Notes under the pieces: model-generated | Databases searched by the model: none | Seen by the model: the letters and a program-made list of their open reading frames with translations, nothing else | Told to the model about the DNA's origin: nothing | Shown: positions 1 to 5,397 of the stretch, piece after piece | How positions within the stretch are numbered: position 1 is the first letter of the stretch | Layout: every line of letters starts with the position of its first letter | Assembly: GCA_934501135.1 (NCBI GenBank) | Contig: CAKSUE010000066.1 | Coordinates: forward strand, 1 to 5,397 | DNA: 5,397 nt | Direction of reading: 5' to 3' | Origin: an uncultured Eubacteriales bacterium | GTDB lineage: Bacteria > Bacillota > Clostridia > Oscillospirales > Acutalibacteraceae | Translations under genes and position numbers: made by a program

Positions 1-355
1 TTAACTTGCCTGTTTTATTTGTTAAATACTTAAAAAATGTTCTCAAACTAGAAGATTTTCTTGATCTTGCAGATGCTCCATTTTTTCTTTCATTCATTAA
101 ATAATTCATATATTCAAAAGCATCAGTAAGTGTAATATCTTTAATTAATTCAATATCTATGTCAGAAATATCTATTTTATCAAACTGTTCAGAGTTATTA
201 ACTAATCCTTTTGAGATTTTTATATATCTAAAAAAAGTTCTAAGATCAACATAATACTCATTTACAGTCCTTTCAGATTTGCCTTTTATTGTTTGCATAT
301 ATCCAAGAAATTCTTTAATAATTTGCGGAGATTCTTTCAAATAATTTGTATTCAT
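1..355 (-). CDS. Tyrosine recombinase (Xer/phage integrase family), N-terminal part; cut by the left window edge
   Basis: Site-specific DNA recombinase of the XerC/XerD type; the family cuts and rejoins DNA through a catalytic tyrosine, typically to resolve chromosome dimers. Only the first 118 codons are in the window. They read MNTNYLKESPQIIKEFLGYM and onward. This matches the N-terminal core-binding (SAM-like) domain: a 'FLGYMQTIKGKSERTVNEY' helix, then 'DLRTFFRYI', and near the end 'ARSRKSSSLRTFFKYLTNK', the usual lead into the catalytic domain. The catalytic R-H-R-Y residues lie outside, so activity and XerC versus XerD cannot be judged. The ATG at 355 is supported by a GAGGT Shine-Dalgarno sequence (361-365) with a 5-base spacer and by a promoter just upstream. 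Family assignment is confident. The cellular role (dimer resolution versus integrase of an element) is inference. Confidence 0.87.
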   Translation of the reverse strand, partial: MNTNYLKESPQIIKEFLGYMQTIKGKSERTVNEYYVDLRTFFRYIKISKGLVNNSEQFDKIDISDIDIELIKDITLTDAFEYMNYLMNERKNGASARSRKSSSLRTFFKYLTNKTGKL

Positions 356-388
356 ATTTAACCTCATATTTTATAAAAGTCTTTTATA

Positions 389-417
389 ATTATATCAAAT
401 AAGTATTTAATCATCAA
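389..417 (-). promoter_or_regulatory. Predicted sigma-A promoter of the tyrosine recombinase gene
   Basis: On the minus strand there is a -35 box TTGATG (417-412), a 17-base spacer, and a perfect -10 box TATAAT (394-389). The -10 is preceded by TGA, giving the extended -10 form TGnTATAAT. The stretch just upstream of the -35 (about 420-438) is almost pure A/T and could act as an UP element. The predicted start point is near 382, giving a leader of roughly 27 bases that holds the GAGGT ribosome-binding site. This suggests the recombinase is expressed independently of the transporter genes upstream. Confidence 0.65.
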
Positions 418-442
418 ATCAATTTATAATTAATTTTTCGTC

Positions 443-487
443 CTCCCAATTATACAAAATATTCATTTTGTATAATTGGGAGTTTTT
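443..487 (+). terminator. Perfect 18-bp hairpin with T-tract on the plus strand, in the permease/recombinase gap
   Basis: Bases 443-460 pair without mismatch with 465-482 around a 4-base loop (ATTC). The base of the stem is GC-rich (CTCCC/GGGAG) and the rest mostly A/T. On the plus strand the stem is followed at once by TTTTT (483-487), the form of an intrinsic terminator. On the minus strand, the direction of every gene here, the stem is followed by GACGAAAAATTAATTATAA, which has no proper U-run. It begins 14 bases after the permease stop codon, where a terminator for that operon would be expected. It may therefore be an inefficient minus-strand terminator, an mRNA 3'-end stabiliser, or a stop for antisense transcription coming from the left. 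The fold is certain; the direction of action is not. Confidence 0.6.
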
Positions 488-496
488 ATCAAAAAC

Positions 497-1687
497 TTAT
501 TCTGTTCTTAATGCATCTACTGGTTTTAAATTAGAAGCTTTTAACGCTGGATATACCCCAAAAATAACACCCGTTATTATAGAAAATAATGCAGCCATAA
601 GAATTATATCAAAGCGTACCGTTAAATTTATACCAAATAGCCATGCACCTATACAAGATATGCCCATGCCAAATATGCTGCCTGATATACAACCTATTAT
701 TGATAAAAGCAGAGCTTCTGTCAAAAATTCTAGTAATATAGTTTTTTTGTTTGCTCCTATTGACTTTTTTATACCGATTTCCCTTGTTCTTTCATTAACT
801 GATACTAACATAACTGTCATAATGCTCAAACTTGCGACAAATAATGATATTGTTCCAACAGACGATAAAATCATAGTTACAATATTCATAATATTATTAA
901 GTCCTTGCCTTTGCTTAGATAAATTATTAGAATGATATCCTTCGCTTATACCGTTTATTCTTGATAAAGATCTTACTATTTCTTCACCGACCATATCTAC
1001 ATTAGATCCATCTTTTATTTTCACTGCTATTTGATCAAATGATTTTCTTCCAATTGCACTTTGCATGGTAGTGTATGGTATATATACAAAATTAGGAATA
1101 TAATCTCCAATTACGTTTTGAAGTAGTCCATTACCAGTTTTTATTATCCCAATTACTTCAAATTCTTCCATAATATTTCCGCACTGAATAGATATCTTCT
1201 TACCAACTATATTGTCTCTACCATACATAGTTTTAGAAAAATTTTGATCAACCATACATACATTACTGTAAGACTTAACATCAGAACTATTTATTCCTCT
1301 TCCATATAATACCTGAAGTGAAATAATTTGATTTGCTTTTGAGTCTATTCCCCATAAAAAACTATTAGTTTGATTAAATTTGGTATATATATTAGTATTT
1401 TGCATCATTATTGGTGACGCTTGTTTAACATAGCTGTTTTGTTTAATAGCTTCCAATTCATCGTTCGATAAGCAACACGCAACACCGTCTGGAGAATCAC
1501 TTGTTATTGTAAGACCACTAAGACCAAGGCTATCTAGCTCTCCCGTTATAGCAGATGATCCACATTGACTAATATTTCCAATGATTATTACAGAGGCAAC
1601 ACCAATTGAAACACCTAATATTGTTAAAAGGCTTCTAATTTTCTTCCTGGTTAAATTTTTTAAAGAACATTTTACTATATCCAGCAT
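497..1687 (-). CDS. MacB/FtsX-type ABC transporter permease
   Basis: Membrane subunit of a type VII (MacB-like) ABC transporter, a class that couples cytoplasmic ATP hydrolysis to mechanical movement of a large outer domain. With the ATG start it is 396 residues: 'DIVKCSLKNLTRKKIRSLL' precedes TM1 (about 20-39). A roughly 220-residue extracytoplasmic MacB_PCD domain follows, then TM2 (about 267-296), TM3 (about 320-351) and TM4 (about 360-382), with the family tail 'LKPVDALRTE'. The stretch 'NERTREIGIKKSIGA' (about 298-312) is the typical cytoplasmic coupling segment that contacts the ATPase. There are no Walker motifs, so the ATPase is separate. A GTG at 1699 would add four residues; the ATG at 1687 is preferred because it matches usual family N-termini, although the Shine-Dalgarno sequence (GTGTGG, 1700-1695) is weak. 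The ATG lies 15 bases after the fusion-protein stop, so the two are surely co-transcribed. Substrate unknown. Confidence 0.9.
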   Translation of the reverse strand: MLDIVKCSLKNLTRKKIRSLLTILGVSIGVASVIIIGNISQCGSSAITGELDSLGLSGLTITSDSPDGVACCLSNDELEAIKQNSYVKQASPIMMQNTNIYTKFNQTNSFLWGIDSKANQIISLQVLYGRGINSSDVKSYSNVCMVDQNFSKTMYGRDNIVGKKISIQCGNIMEEFEVIGIIKTGNGLLQNVIGDYIPNFVYIPYTTMQSAIGRKSFDQIAVKIKDGSNVDMVGEEIVRSLSRINGISEGYHSNNLSKQRQGLNNIMNIVTMILSSVGTISLFVASLSIMTVMLVSVNERTREIGIKKSIGANKKTILLEFLTEALLLSIIGCISGSIFGMGISCIGAWLFGINLTVRFDIILMAALFSIITGVIFGVYPALKASNLKPVDALRTE

Positions 1688-1702
1688 ATCTAAAACCACA
1701 CT

Positions 1703-2719
1703 TTAATATTTTGCATTTACTCTTACTCGGCTGTTACTATATAATCTATCTGGTTTTTCTATAATTTTGTCTCCATTCTTTAGACCCTCGATAATTTCAT
1801 ACCCATTTTGATACTCATTTCCTGTCTCAACATAGGTTTTTATAGCTCTTCCATCTATATATTGATAAACGTATTCTCTTCCATTTTCATCAGACTTAAT
1901 TGATTCATATGGAGTTAATAGTATATCATTTTCTTCAGATGTTACGATTCTACATTTTGCTGTGTAACCTGGTTTTATGTCATCATTGACATTATCTAAT
2001 TTAACAATAACATTTACCACTGTTTCCTTTCCGGTTGCTCCGACTATCTTTTCGGCCTCATTAGATATATCTGCAACTCTTCCAGTGTACTCAGAGTTTC
2101 TAAAACCAACTCCAGTAACAAAAACTTTTTGCCCTACTTTTAAATCAGAAATTTGAGATTCATTTACTGCTAACCGTACTTGCATATTGTTAGTATTAGA
2201 TATTGTAATAATGGATGAATTTTCGTTTATAATTTTACCTTTTTCTATAATTACAGATGATACTAAACCAGATATAGGTGCCCTTATGTTATAAGCATCT
2301 CCATACTTTGTATAGTCGGAGGGATTGCCTTTAGATTCTGTTACTAAATTACTATAAACTTCTTGTATGTTTTCAAAATTAGTTATATTACTTATTTCAC
2401 CAATATTTGTTGTATCCATTCCGGATATAGGCTTTTTTTCAGCTTTAACGTTAGTAATGTTTATTAAATACTCTCCCTTATTTACATAATCTCCTTCTTT
2501 AACAAACACATCATTCGCAATTGCAGTATTTTTACATACAACATCTTGGGAGTCACTGTATTCAACTACACCGGAGCAAAGTATCGTATTTTGCACAGAA
2601 GAAGTTGAAACATCGATAACATTAACATTAATTATACTGTTTTTTAAATAAATTGACACCATAACCATAGAAACAATTATAGTAATACTAACAGAATATA
2701 AAATCACGTATTTTTTCAT
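1703..2719 (-). CDS. MacA/HlyD-like membrane-fusion (periplasmic adaptor-type) protein
   Basis: Extracytoplasmic partner of a MacB-type permease, anchored by one N-terminal membrane segment (about residues 5-26, after MKKY). The 338 residues follow the family plan: first half of the lipoyl-like domain ('NDVFVKEGDYVNKGEYL', 69-85), a linker of about 55 residues, second lipoyl half ('IRAPISGLVSSVIIEKGKII', 145-164), a beta-barrel (about 180-260, with 'VNESQISDLKVGQKVFV' and 'IKPGYTAKC'), and a C-terminal membrane-proximal domain ending 'LYSNSRVRVNAKY'. The linker is too short for the long coiled-coil hairpin that Gram-negative MacA uses to reach an outer-membrane channel, as expected in a monoderm cell. 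The start has a strong Shine-Dalgarno sequence (AAAGGGGG, 2736-2729, 9-base spacer) and lies in the loop of a perfect hairpin. It is the first gene of the pair with the permease; function in export or signal relay is inferred from the family. Confidence 0.88.
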   Translation of the reverse strand: MKKYVILYSVSITIIVSMVMVSIYLKNSIINVNVIDVSTSSVQNTILCSGVVEYSDSQDVVCKNTAIANDVFVKEGDYVNKGEYLINITNVKAEKKPISGMDTTNIGEISNITNFENIQEVYSNLVTESKGNPSDYTKYGDAYNIRAPISGLVSSVIIEKGKIINENSSIITISNTNNMQVRLAVNESQISDLKVGQKVFVTGVGFRNSEYTGRVADISNEAEKIVGATGKETVVNVIVKLDNVNDDIKPGYTAKCRIVTSEENDILLTPYESIKSDENGREYVYQYIDGRAIKTYVETGNEYQNGYEIIEGLKNGDKIIEKPDRLYSNSRVRVNAKY

Positions 2720-2768
2720 TAAATCAATCCCCCTTTATAAGGTATTATTAGAAAAAAATACGTGATTT
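2701..2768 (-). promoter_or_regulatory. Long-arm inverted repeat enclosing the fusion-protein ribosome-binding site and start codon
   Basis: Bases 2701-2716 are the exact reverse complement of 2753-2768: 16 pairs, no mismatch, with 36 bases between. In the minus-strand mRNA the 5' arm (AAATCACGUAUUUUUU) is in the leader and the 3' arm (AAAAAAUACGUGAUUU) is codons 2 to 7 of the fusion protein. The loop contains the Shine-Dalgarno sequence (2736-2729) and the AUG (2719-2717). Such a fold could tune translation initiation, for example with temperature or with a bound protein or small RNA. As DNA, the arms are 52 bp apart centre to centre, about five helical turns, so they could also be paired half-sites for a regulator. 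The repeat is directly seen; any regulatory role is inference. Confidence 0.6.
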
Positions 2769-2784
2769 ATCCACTATATATTTG

Positions 2785-2790
2785 ATTATA
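2785..2790 (-). promoter_or_regulatory. Possible -10 box for the fusion protein/permease pair
   Basis: A perfect TATAAT lies on the minus strand at 2790-2785, just past the radA stop codon. The best -35 at proper spacing is poor (TTTTAA, 2812-2807, 16-base spacer), and there is no TG extension. If used, transcription would start near 2778 and the leader hairpin would begin about 10 bases into the message. In such AT-rich DNA a lone TATAAT arises easily by chance, so read-through from radA is an equally good explanation for expression of the pair. Confidence 0.25.
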
Positions 2791-2798
2791 AAATTTAA

Positions 2799-4178
2799 TT
2801 ATTTACTTAAAAGTTCAAATGCTTGCCTTATACTCCTAACACCAATAAGTTCAATATTATCATAGGAATTTTTTAATGATTTCAAATTGTGGTAAGGCAA
2901 AATACAACGTTTAAAACCAAGTCTAGAACATTCTACAACTCTTTCATGTGCATGAGACACAGCCCTAATTTCACCTGCTAGACCTATTTCACCAAAAACT
3001 ACGTCTTTATCGTTAATTATTACATCTTTTAAGCTAGATATCAAAGAGATGGCTACAGCTAAATCTGCAGCAGGTTCGTCTAATCTCATTCCTCCAACTA
3101 CATTTATATATGTATCCATATTAGAAAAGAAGTATCCGGAGCGTTTTTCTAAAACGGCAAGTAATAAAGATAATCGATTATAGTCAAATCCTGTTGACAT
3201 TCTTCTTGGATTACCAAATCCAGAGGAAGTTGCTAAACCCTGAACTTCAGATAATATCGGTCTCGATCCTTCCATAATACAAGCAACACAGGTTCCAGAT
3301 ACATTTTTAGGTTTTCCTGAAAGTAACATTAAAGAAGGATTCTCCACTTCCTGAAGTCCATTATCAAGCATTTGAAATACTCCGATTTCATTTGTGGAAC
3401 CATATCTATTTTTTATAGCTCTAAGTATTCTATAAGACATATGTCTATCGCCTTCAAAATATAATACACAGTCTACGATATGTTCAAGCACTTTAGGTCC
3501 AGCAATAGCTCCATCTTTATTTACATGCCCCACAATTATAATAGGAATATCTAAAGATTTTGCAACTCTCATCAAGGCATTTGTACACTCTTTAACTTGA
3601 GAAACGCTTCCAGGGGAGGACGATAGTTCTTGAAAACTCATAGTTTGTATTGAATCTATCATTACAATATCTGGTTTTTCAGATTTTATTCCCTCAATAA
3701 CATATTCTATATCTGTTTCTGTCATTACATACAGATTTTCTGTATCAACCTTTAAGCGTGATGCACGTATTTTAAGTTGACGCTTTGATTCTTCTCCAGA
3801 TGCATATAAAACTTTATAATTTTTGCCTAAATAATTACATACTTGCAATAGTATTGTTGATTTTCCTATTCCAGGATCACCACCAAGAAGAATTATAGAG
3901 CCTTTTACAATCCCTCCACCTAATACTCGATCAAGCTCAGAGTATCCTGTATGGAACCGTTGCTCATCTTTTGTGTCAATATCGTTCATTAATATTGGTA
4001 CTGAATACTCATGTTTGAAGCCAAACCCTTTTGATGCAGATTTGCCTTGTTTAGAAATGTCTCGAACTTCTTCGTTCATAGTATTCCATTCACCGCAACC
4101 GGGGCATTTCCCATATAATTTAGCAGATTCAAAACCACATTCGCTACAAACATAAAAGCTTTTAATTTTTGATGCCAT
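2799..4178 (-). CDS. radA: DNA repair protein RadA (Sms)
   Basis: RadA is a hexameric RecA-like ATPase that promotes branch migration and D-loop extension during homologous recombination and helps repair stalled or broken forks. The 459 residues are full length for the family. Seen in order: an N-terminal C4 zinc finger (C11, C14, C25, C28, with 'YGKCPGCGEWNT'), a Walker A loop 'GDPGIGKST' (100-108), a Walker B strand 'IVMIDSIQT' (171-179), the RadA-specific 'KNRYGS' motif (256-261) that separates RadA from RecA, and a Lon-protease-like C-terminal domain (about 295-459) with 'GEIGLAGEIR' (396-405). No key residue is missing. The ATG at 4178 has AAGGA (4189-4185) six bases upstream. It starts 36 bases after the tyrS stop with no visible terminator, so tyrS-radA co-transcription is likely. 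Confidence 0.97.
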   Translation of the reverse strand: MASKIKSFYVCSECGFESAKLYGKCPGCGEWNTMNEEVRDISKQGKSASKGFGFKHEYSVPILMNDIDTKDEQRFHTGYSELDRVLGGGIVKGSIILLGGDPGIGKSTILLQVCNYLGKNYKVLYASGEESKRQLKIRASRLKVDTENLYVMTETDIEYVIEGIKSEKPDIVMIDSIQTMSFQELSSSPGSVSQVKECTNALMRVAKSLDIPIIIVGHVNKDGAIAGPKVLEHIVDCVLYFEGDRHMSYRILRAIKNRYGSTNEIGVFQMLDNGLQEVENPSLMLLSGKPKNVSGTCVACIMEGSRPILSEVQGLATSSGFGNPRRMSTGFDYNRLSLLLAVLEKRSGYFFSNMDTYINVVGGMRLDEPAADLAVAISLISSLKDVIINDKDVVFGEIGLAGEIRAVSHAHERVVECSRLGFKRCILPYHNLKSLKNSYDNIELIGVRSIRQAFELLSK

Positions 4179-4214
4179 AACTTTTCCTTCTTCCCCAATA
4201 ATAAGAAGTTTTAT

Positions 4215-5397
4215 CTATTGTTTAAATATAGCCTTATGATAAACTTTTTTACCCTTTTTAATAACTATATAACCTTTATCAAATTGGCTCAATGATATTT
4301 TCTCATCAATAGACATTACTTTTTGTGAATCTACTGAAACTCCACCTTGAGTAATTAATCGTCTGGCCTCACCTTTAGAAGGTACTAATTTTAATAATAA
4401 TAAAAGGTCTATTACATATATTTCATTGTTTGTAAAATTAGATTCATTAATCTCAGTTGATGGCATATTATCAGTATTAGTTTTTGAACAAAATAAAGCT
4501 TTTGCAGCTTCTTGTGCTTTTATTGCCTCATTTTCTCCATGGATCAATTTGGTTACTTCAAAAGCTAAAATTTCTTTTGCTTTATTTATGTCGCTTCCTT
4601 GAAGTTTAGAAAGTTCATCAATTTCTTCTAAAGGTAAAAATGTGAGAATCTTTAAGCAACGAATAACATCAGCATCAGCAACATTTCTCCAGTATTGATA
4701 AAACTCATATGGGCTTGTTTTTTCTGGGTCTAACCAAACAGCCCCATTTTCGGTTTTCCCCATTTTTTTGCCTTCACTGGTGGTTAACAAAGTAAATGTC
4801 ATTCCGTAAGCTTCTTTTCCCTCTTTTTTCCTTATTAATTCTACTCCACCAATTATATTGCTCCATTGGTCATCTCCGCCAAGCTCCAAATTACAATTAT
4901 ATTTTCTGTTTAGTACTAAAAAATCATAACTTTGCATTAACATATAATTTAATTCAAAGAAGGATAACCCCTTTTCTAGTCTTTGTTTATAACACTCAAA
5001 AGAAAGCATTCTATTTACTGAAAAATGAACACCAATGTCTCTTAAAAAGTCTATATAATTTATATTTGATAACCAGTCTGCATTGTTAACCATTATAGCC
5101 TTATCAGCGGAAAAATCTATTAAACGCGACATTTGCCTTTTAAAGCATTCTATATTATGATCTATAACTTTTTTTGTAAGCATTTTCCTCATATCGGATT
5201 TTCCAGAAGGGTCTCCTATCATACCGGTTCCGCCACCAAATAAAGCAATTGGTTTATGCCCTGCTTTTTGCATATGTGACATTACCATTATTTGAACAAA
5301 ATGACCAACATGAAGACTATCCGCTGTTGGATCGAATCCTATGTAAAAACTTATCTTTTTATTGTTTAAAATATCTCTAACTTTTTCCTCATTAGTT
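4215..5397 (-). CDS. tyrS: Tyrosyl-tRNA synthetase, 5' end cut by the right window edge
   Basis: Class I aminoacyl-tRNA synthetase that activates tyrosine with ATP and charges tRNA-Tyr in the cytoplasm. The open frame runs from 5396 to the TAG at 4215 (393 residues seen). The visible part opens with '[17 protein letters not shown]', which carries the HIGH-type motif HVGH (5312-5301). It continues with '[13 protein letters not shown]', the tyrosine-binding helix 'YMLMQSYDF' (Tyr, Gln and Asp equivalent to Y169, Q173 and D176 of the Geobacillus enzyme), 'GGDDQWSNI', and the KMSKS-type loop KMGKT, as in the TyrS branch rather than TyrZ. A C-terminal S4 RNA-binding domain ('[17 protein letters not shown]') completes it. 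An internal ATG at 5288 is not the start because it would remove HVGH. By comparison with the Geobacillus numbering about 18 N-terminal residues are outside. Any T-box leader would also be outside the window. Confidence 0.97.
   Translation of the reverse strand, partial: TNEEKVRDILNNKKISFYIGFDPTADSLHVGHFVQIMVMSHMQKAGHKPIALFGGGTGMIGDPSGKSDMRKMLTKKVIDHNIECFKRQMSRLIDFSADKAIMVNNADWLSNINYIDFLRDIGVHFSVNRMLSFECYKQRLEKGLSFFELNYMLMQSYDFLVLNRKYNCNLELGGDDQWSNIIGGVELIRKKEGKEAYGMTFTLLTTSEGKKMGKTENGAVWLDPEKTSPYEFYQYWRNVADADVIRCLKILTFLPLEEIDELSKLQGSDINKAKEILAFEVTKLIHGENEAIKAQEAAKALFCSKTNTDNMPSTEINESNFTNNEIYVIDLLLLLKLVPSKGEARRLITQGGVSVDSQKVMSIDEKISLSQFDKGYIVIKKGKKVYHKAIFKQ

Noticed and set aside
468..935. 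Plus-strand open frame of 155 codons
   Set aside because: It lies antisense to the C-terminal half of the permease, starts inside the 443-482 hairpin, and has no ribosome-binding site or recognisable domain. It is a shadow of the real gene.
1697..1699. GTG start for the permease, 3 bases after the fusion-protein stop
   Set aside because: It adds only four residues, has no Shine-Dalgarno sequence, and the ATG at 1687 matches family N-termini better. It cannot be fully excluded.
2720..2798. Riboswitch or T-box in the radA to fusion-protein gap
   Set aside because: The gap is only 79 bases and shows no T-box motif or riboswitch core, just the simple long-arm hairpin.
3973..4155. Plus-strand open frame of 60 codons
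   Set aside because: It is antisense to the zinc-finger region of radA and has no ribosome-binding site or family features.
4179..4214. Possible terminator or promoter between tyrS and radA
   Set aside because: The 36 bases show no stem, T-tract or paired -35/-10 boxes, only the radA ribosome-binding site.
4796..5089. Plus-strand open frame of 97 codons
   Set aside because: It is antisense to conserved tyrS sequence. Its hydrophobic look comes from the complement of the charged and aromatic tyrS codons.
4215..5288. tyrS starting at the ATG at 5288
   Set aside because: The same frame stays open to the window edge and encodes the conserved [12 protein letters not shown] segment upstream of this ATG, so the gene is truncated by the window and does not start here.

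Overview
The window reads as a chromosomal stretch from a low-GC Gram-positive bacterium, most likely a clostridium-type Firmicute. The DNA is strongly AT-rich throughout, all ribosome-binding sites that can be seen are purine-rich Shine-Dalgarno types, and the proteins (TyrS with a KMGKT signature, RadA with a four-cysteine zinc finger, a MacA-like fusion protein with almost no coiled-coil hairpin) fit that group. Nothing in the sequence fixes the genus.

Every gene lies on the minus strand, so the biological reading order is right to left. The right edge holds tyrS (tyrosyl-tRNA synthetase), which loses only its first ~18 codons to the window edge. After 36 bases comes a complete radA (DNA repair/recombination ATPase). 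A 79-base gap follows, then a two-gene transport cassette: a membrane-fusion (MacA/HlyD-like) protein and, 15 bases later, a MacB/FtsX-type ABC permease. The ABC ATPase that such pairs need is not present between or beside them. After a 141-base gap the window ends in the first 118 codons of a Xer/phage-integrase-family tyrosine recombinase that has its own good promoter.

tyrS and radA are housekeeping genes that could be co-transcribed. The fusion protein and permease would form an envelope-spanning export or signal-relay complex, driven by an ATPase encoded elsewhere. The two transport genes are bracketed by two unrelated perfect inverted repeats. One (16-bp arms, 36-base loop) pairs the 5' leader of the fusion-protein mRNA with its codons 2 to 7 and leaves the Shine-Dalgarno sequence and start codon in the loop. 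The other (18-bp arms, 4-base loop) sits 14 bases past the permease stop and looks like a terminator, but its T-tract is on the side that would stop plus-strand, not minus-strand, transcription.

No mobile element, CRISPR array, tRNA, rRNA or known riboswitch was recognised. Most of the window is ordinary. The translation-start hairpin and the ATPase-less transporter pair are the parts worth a second look.
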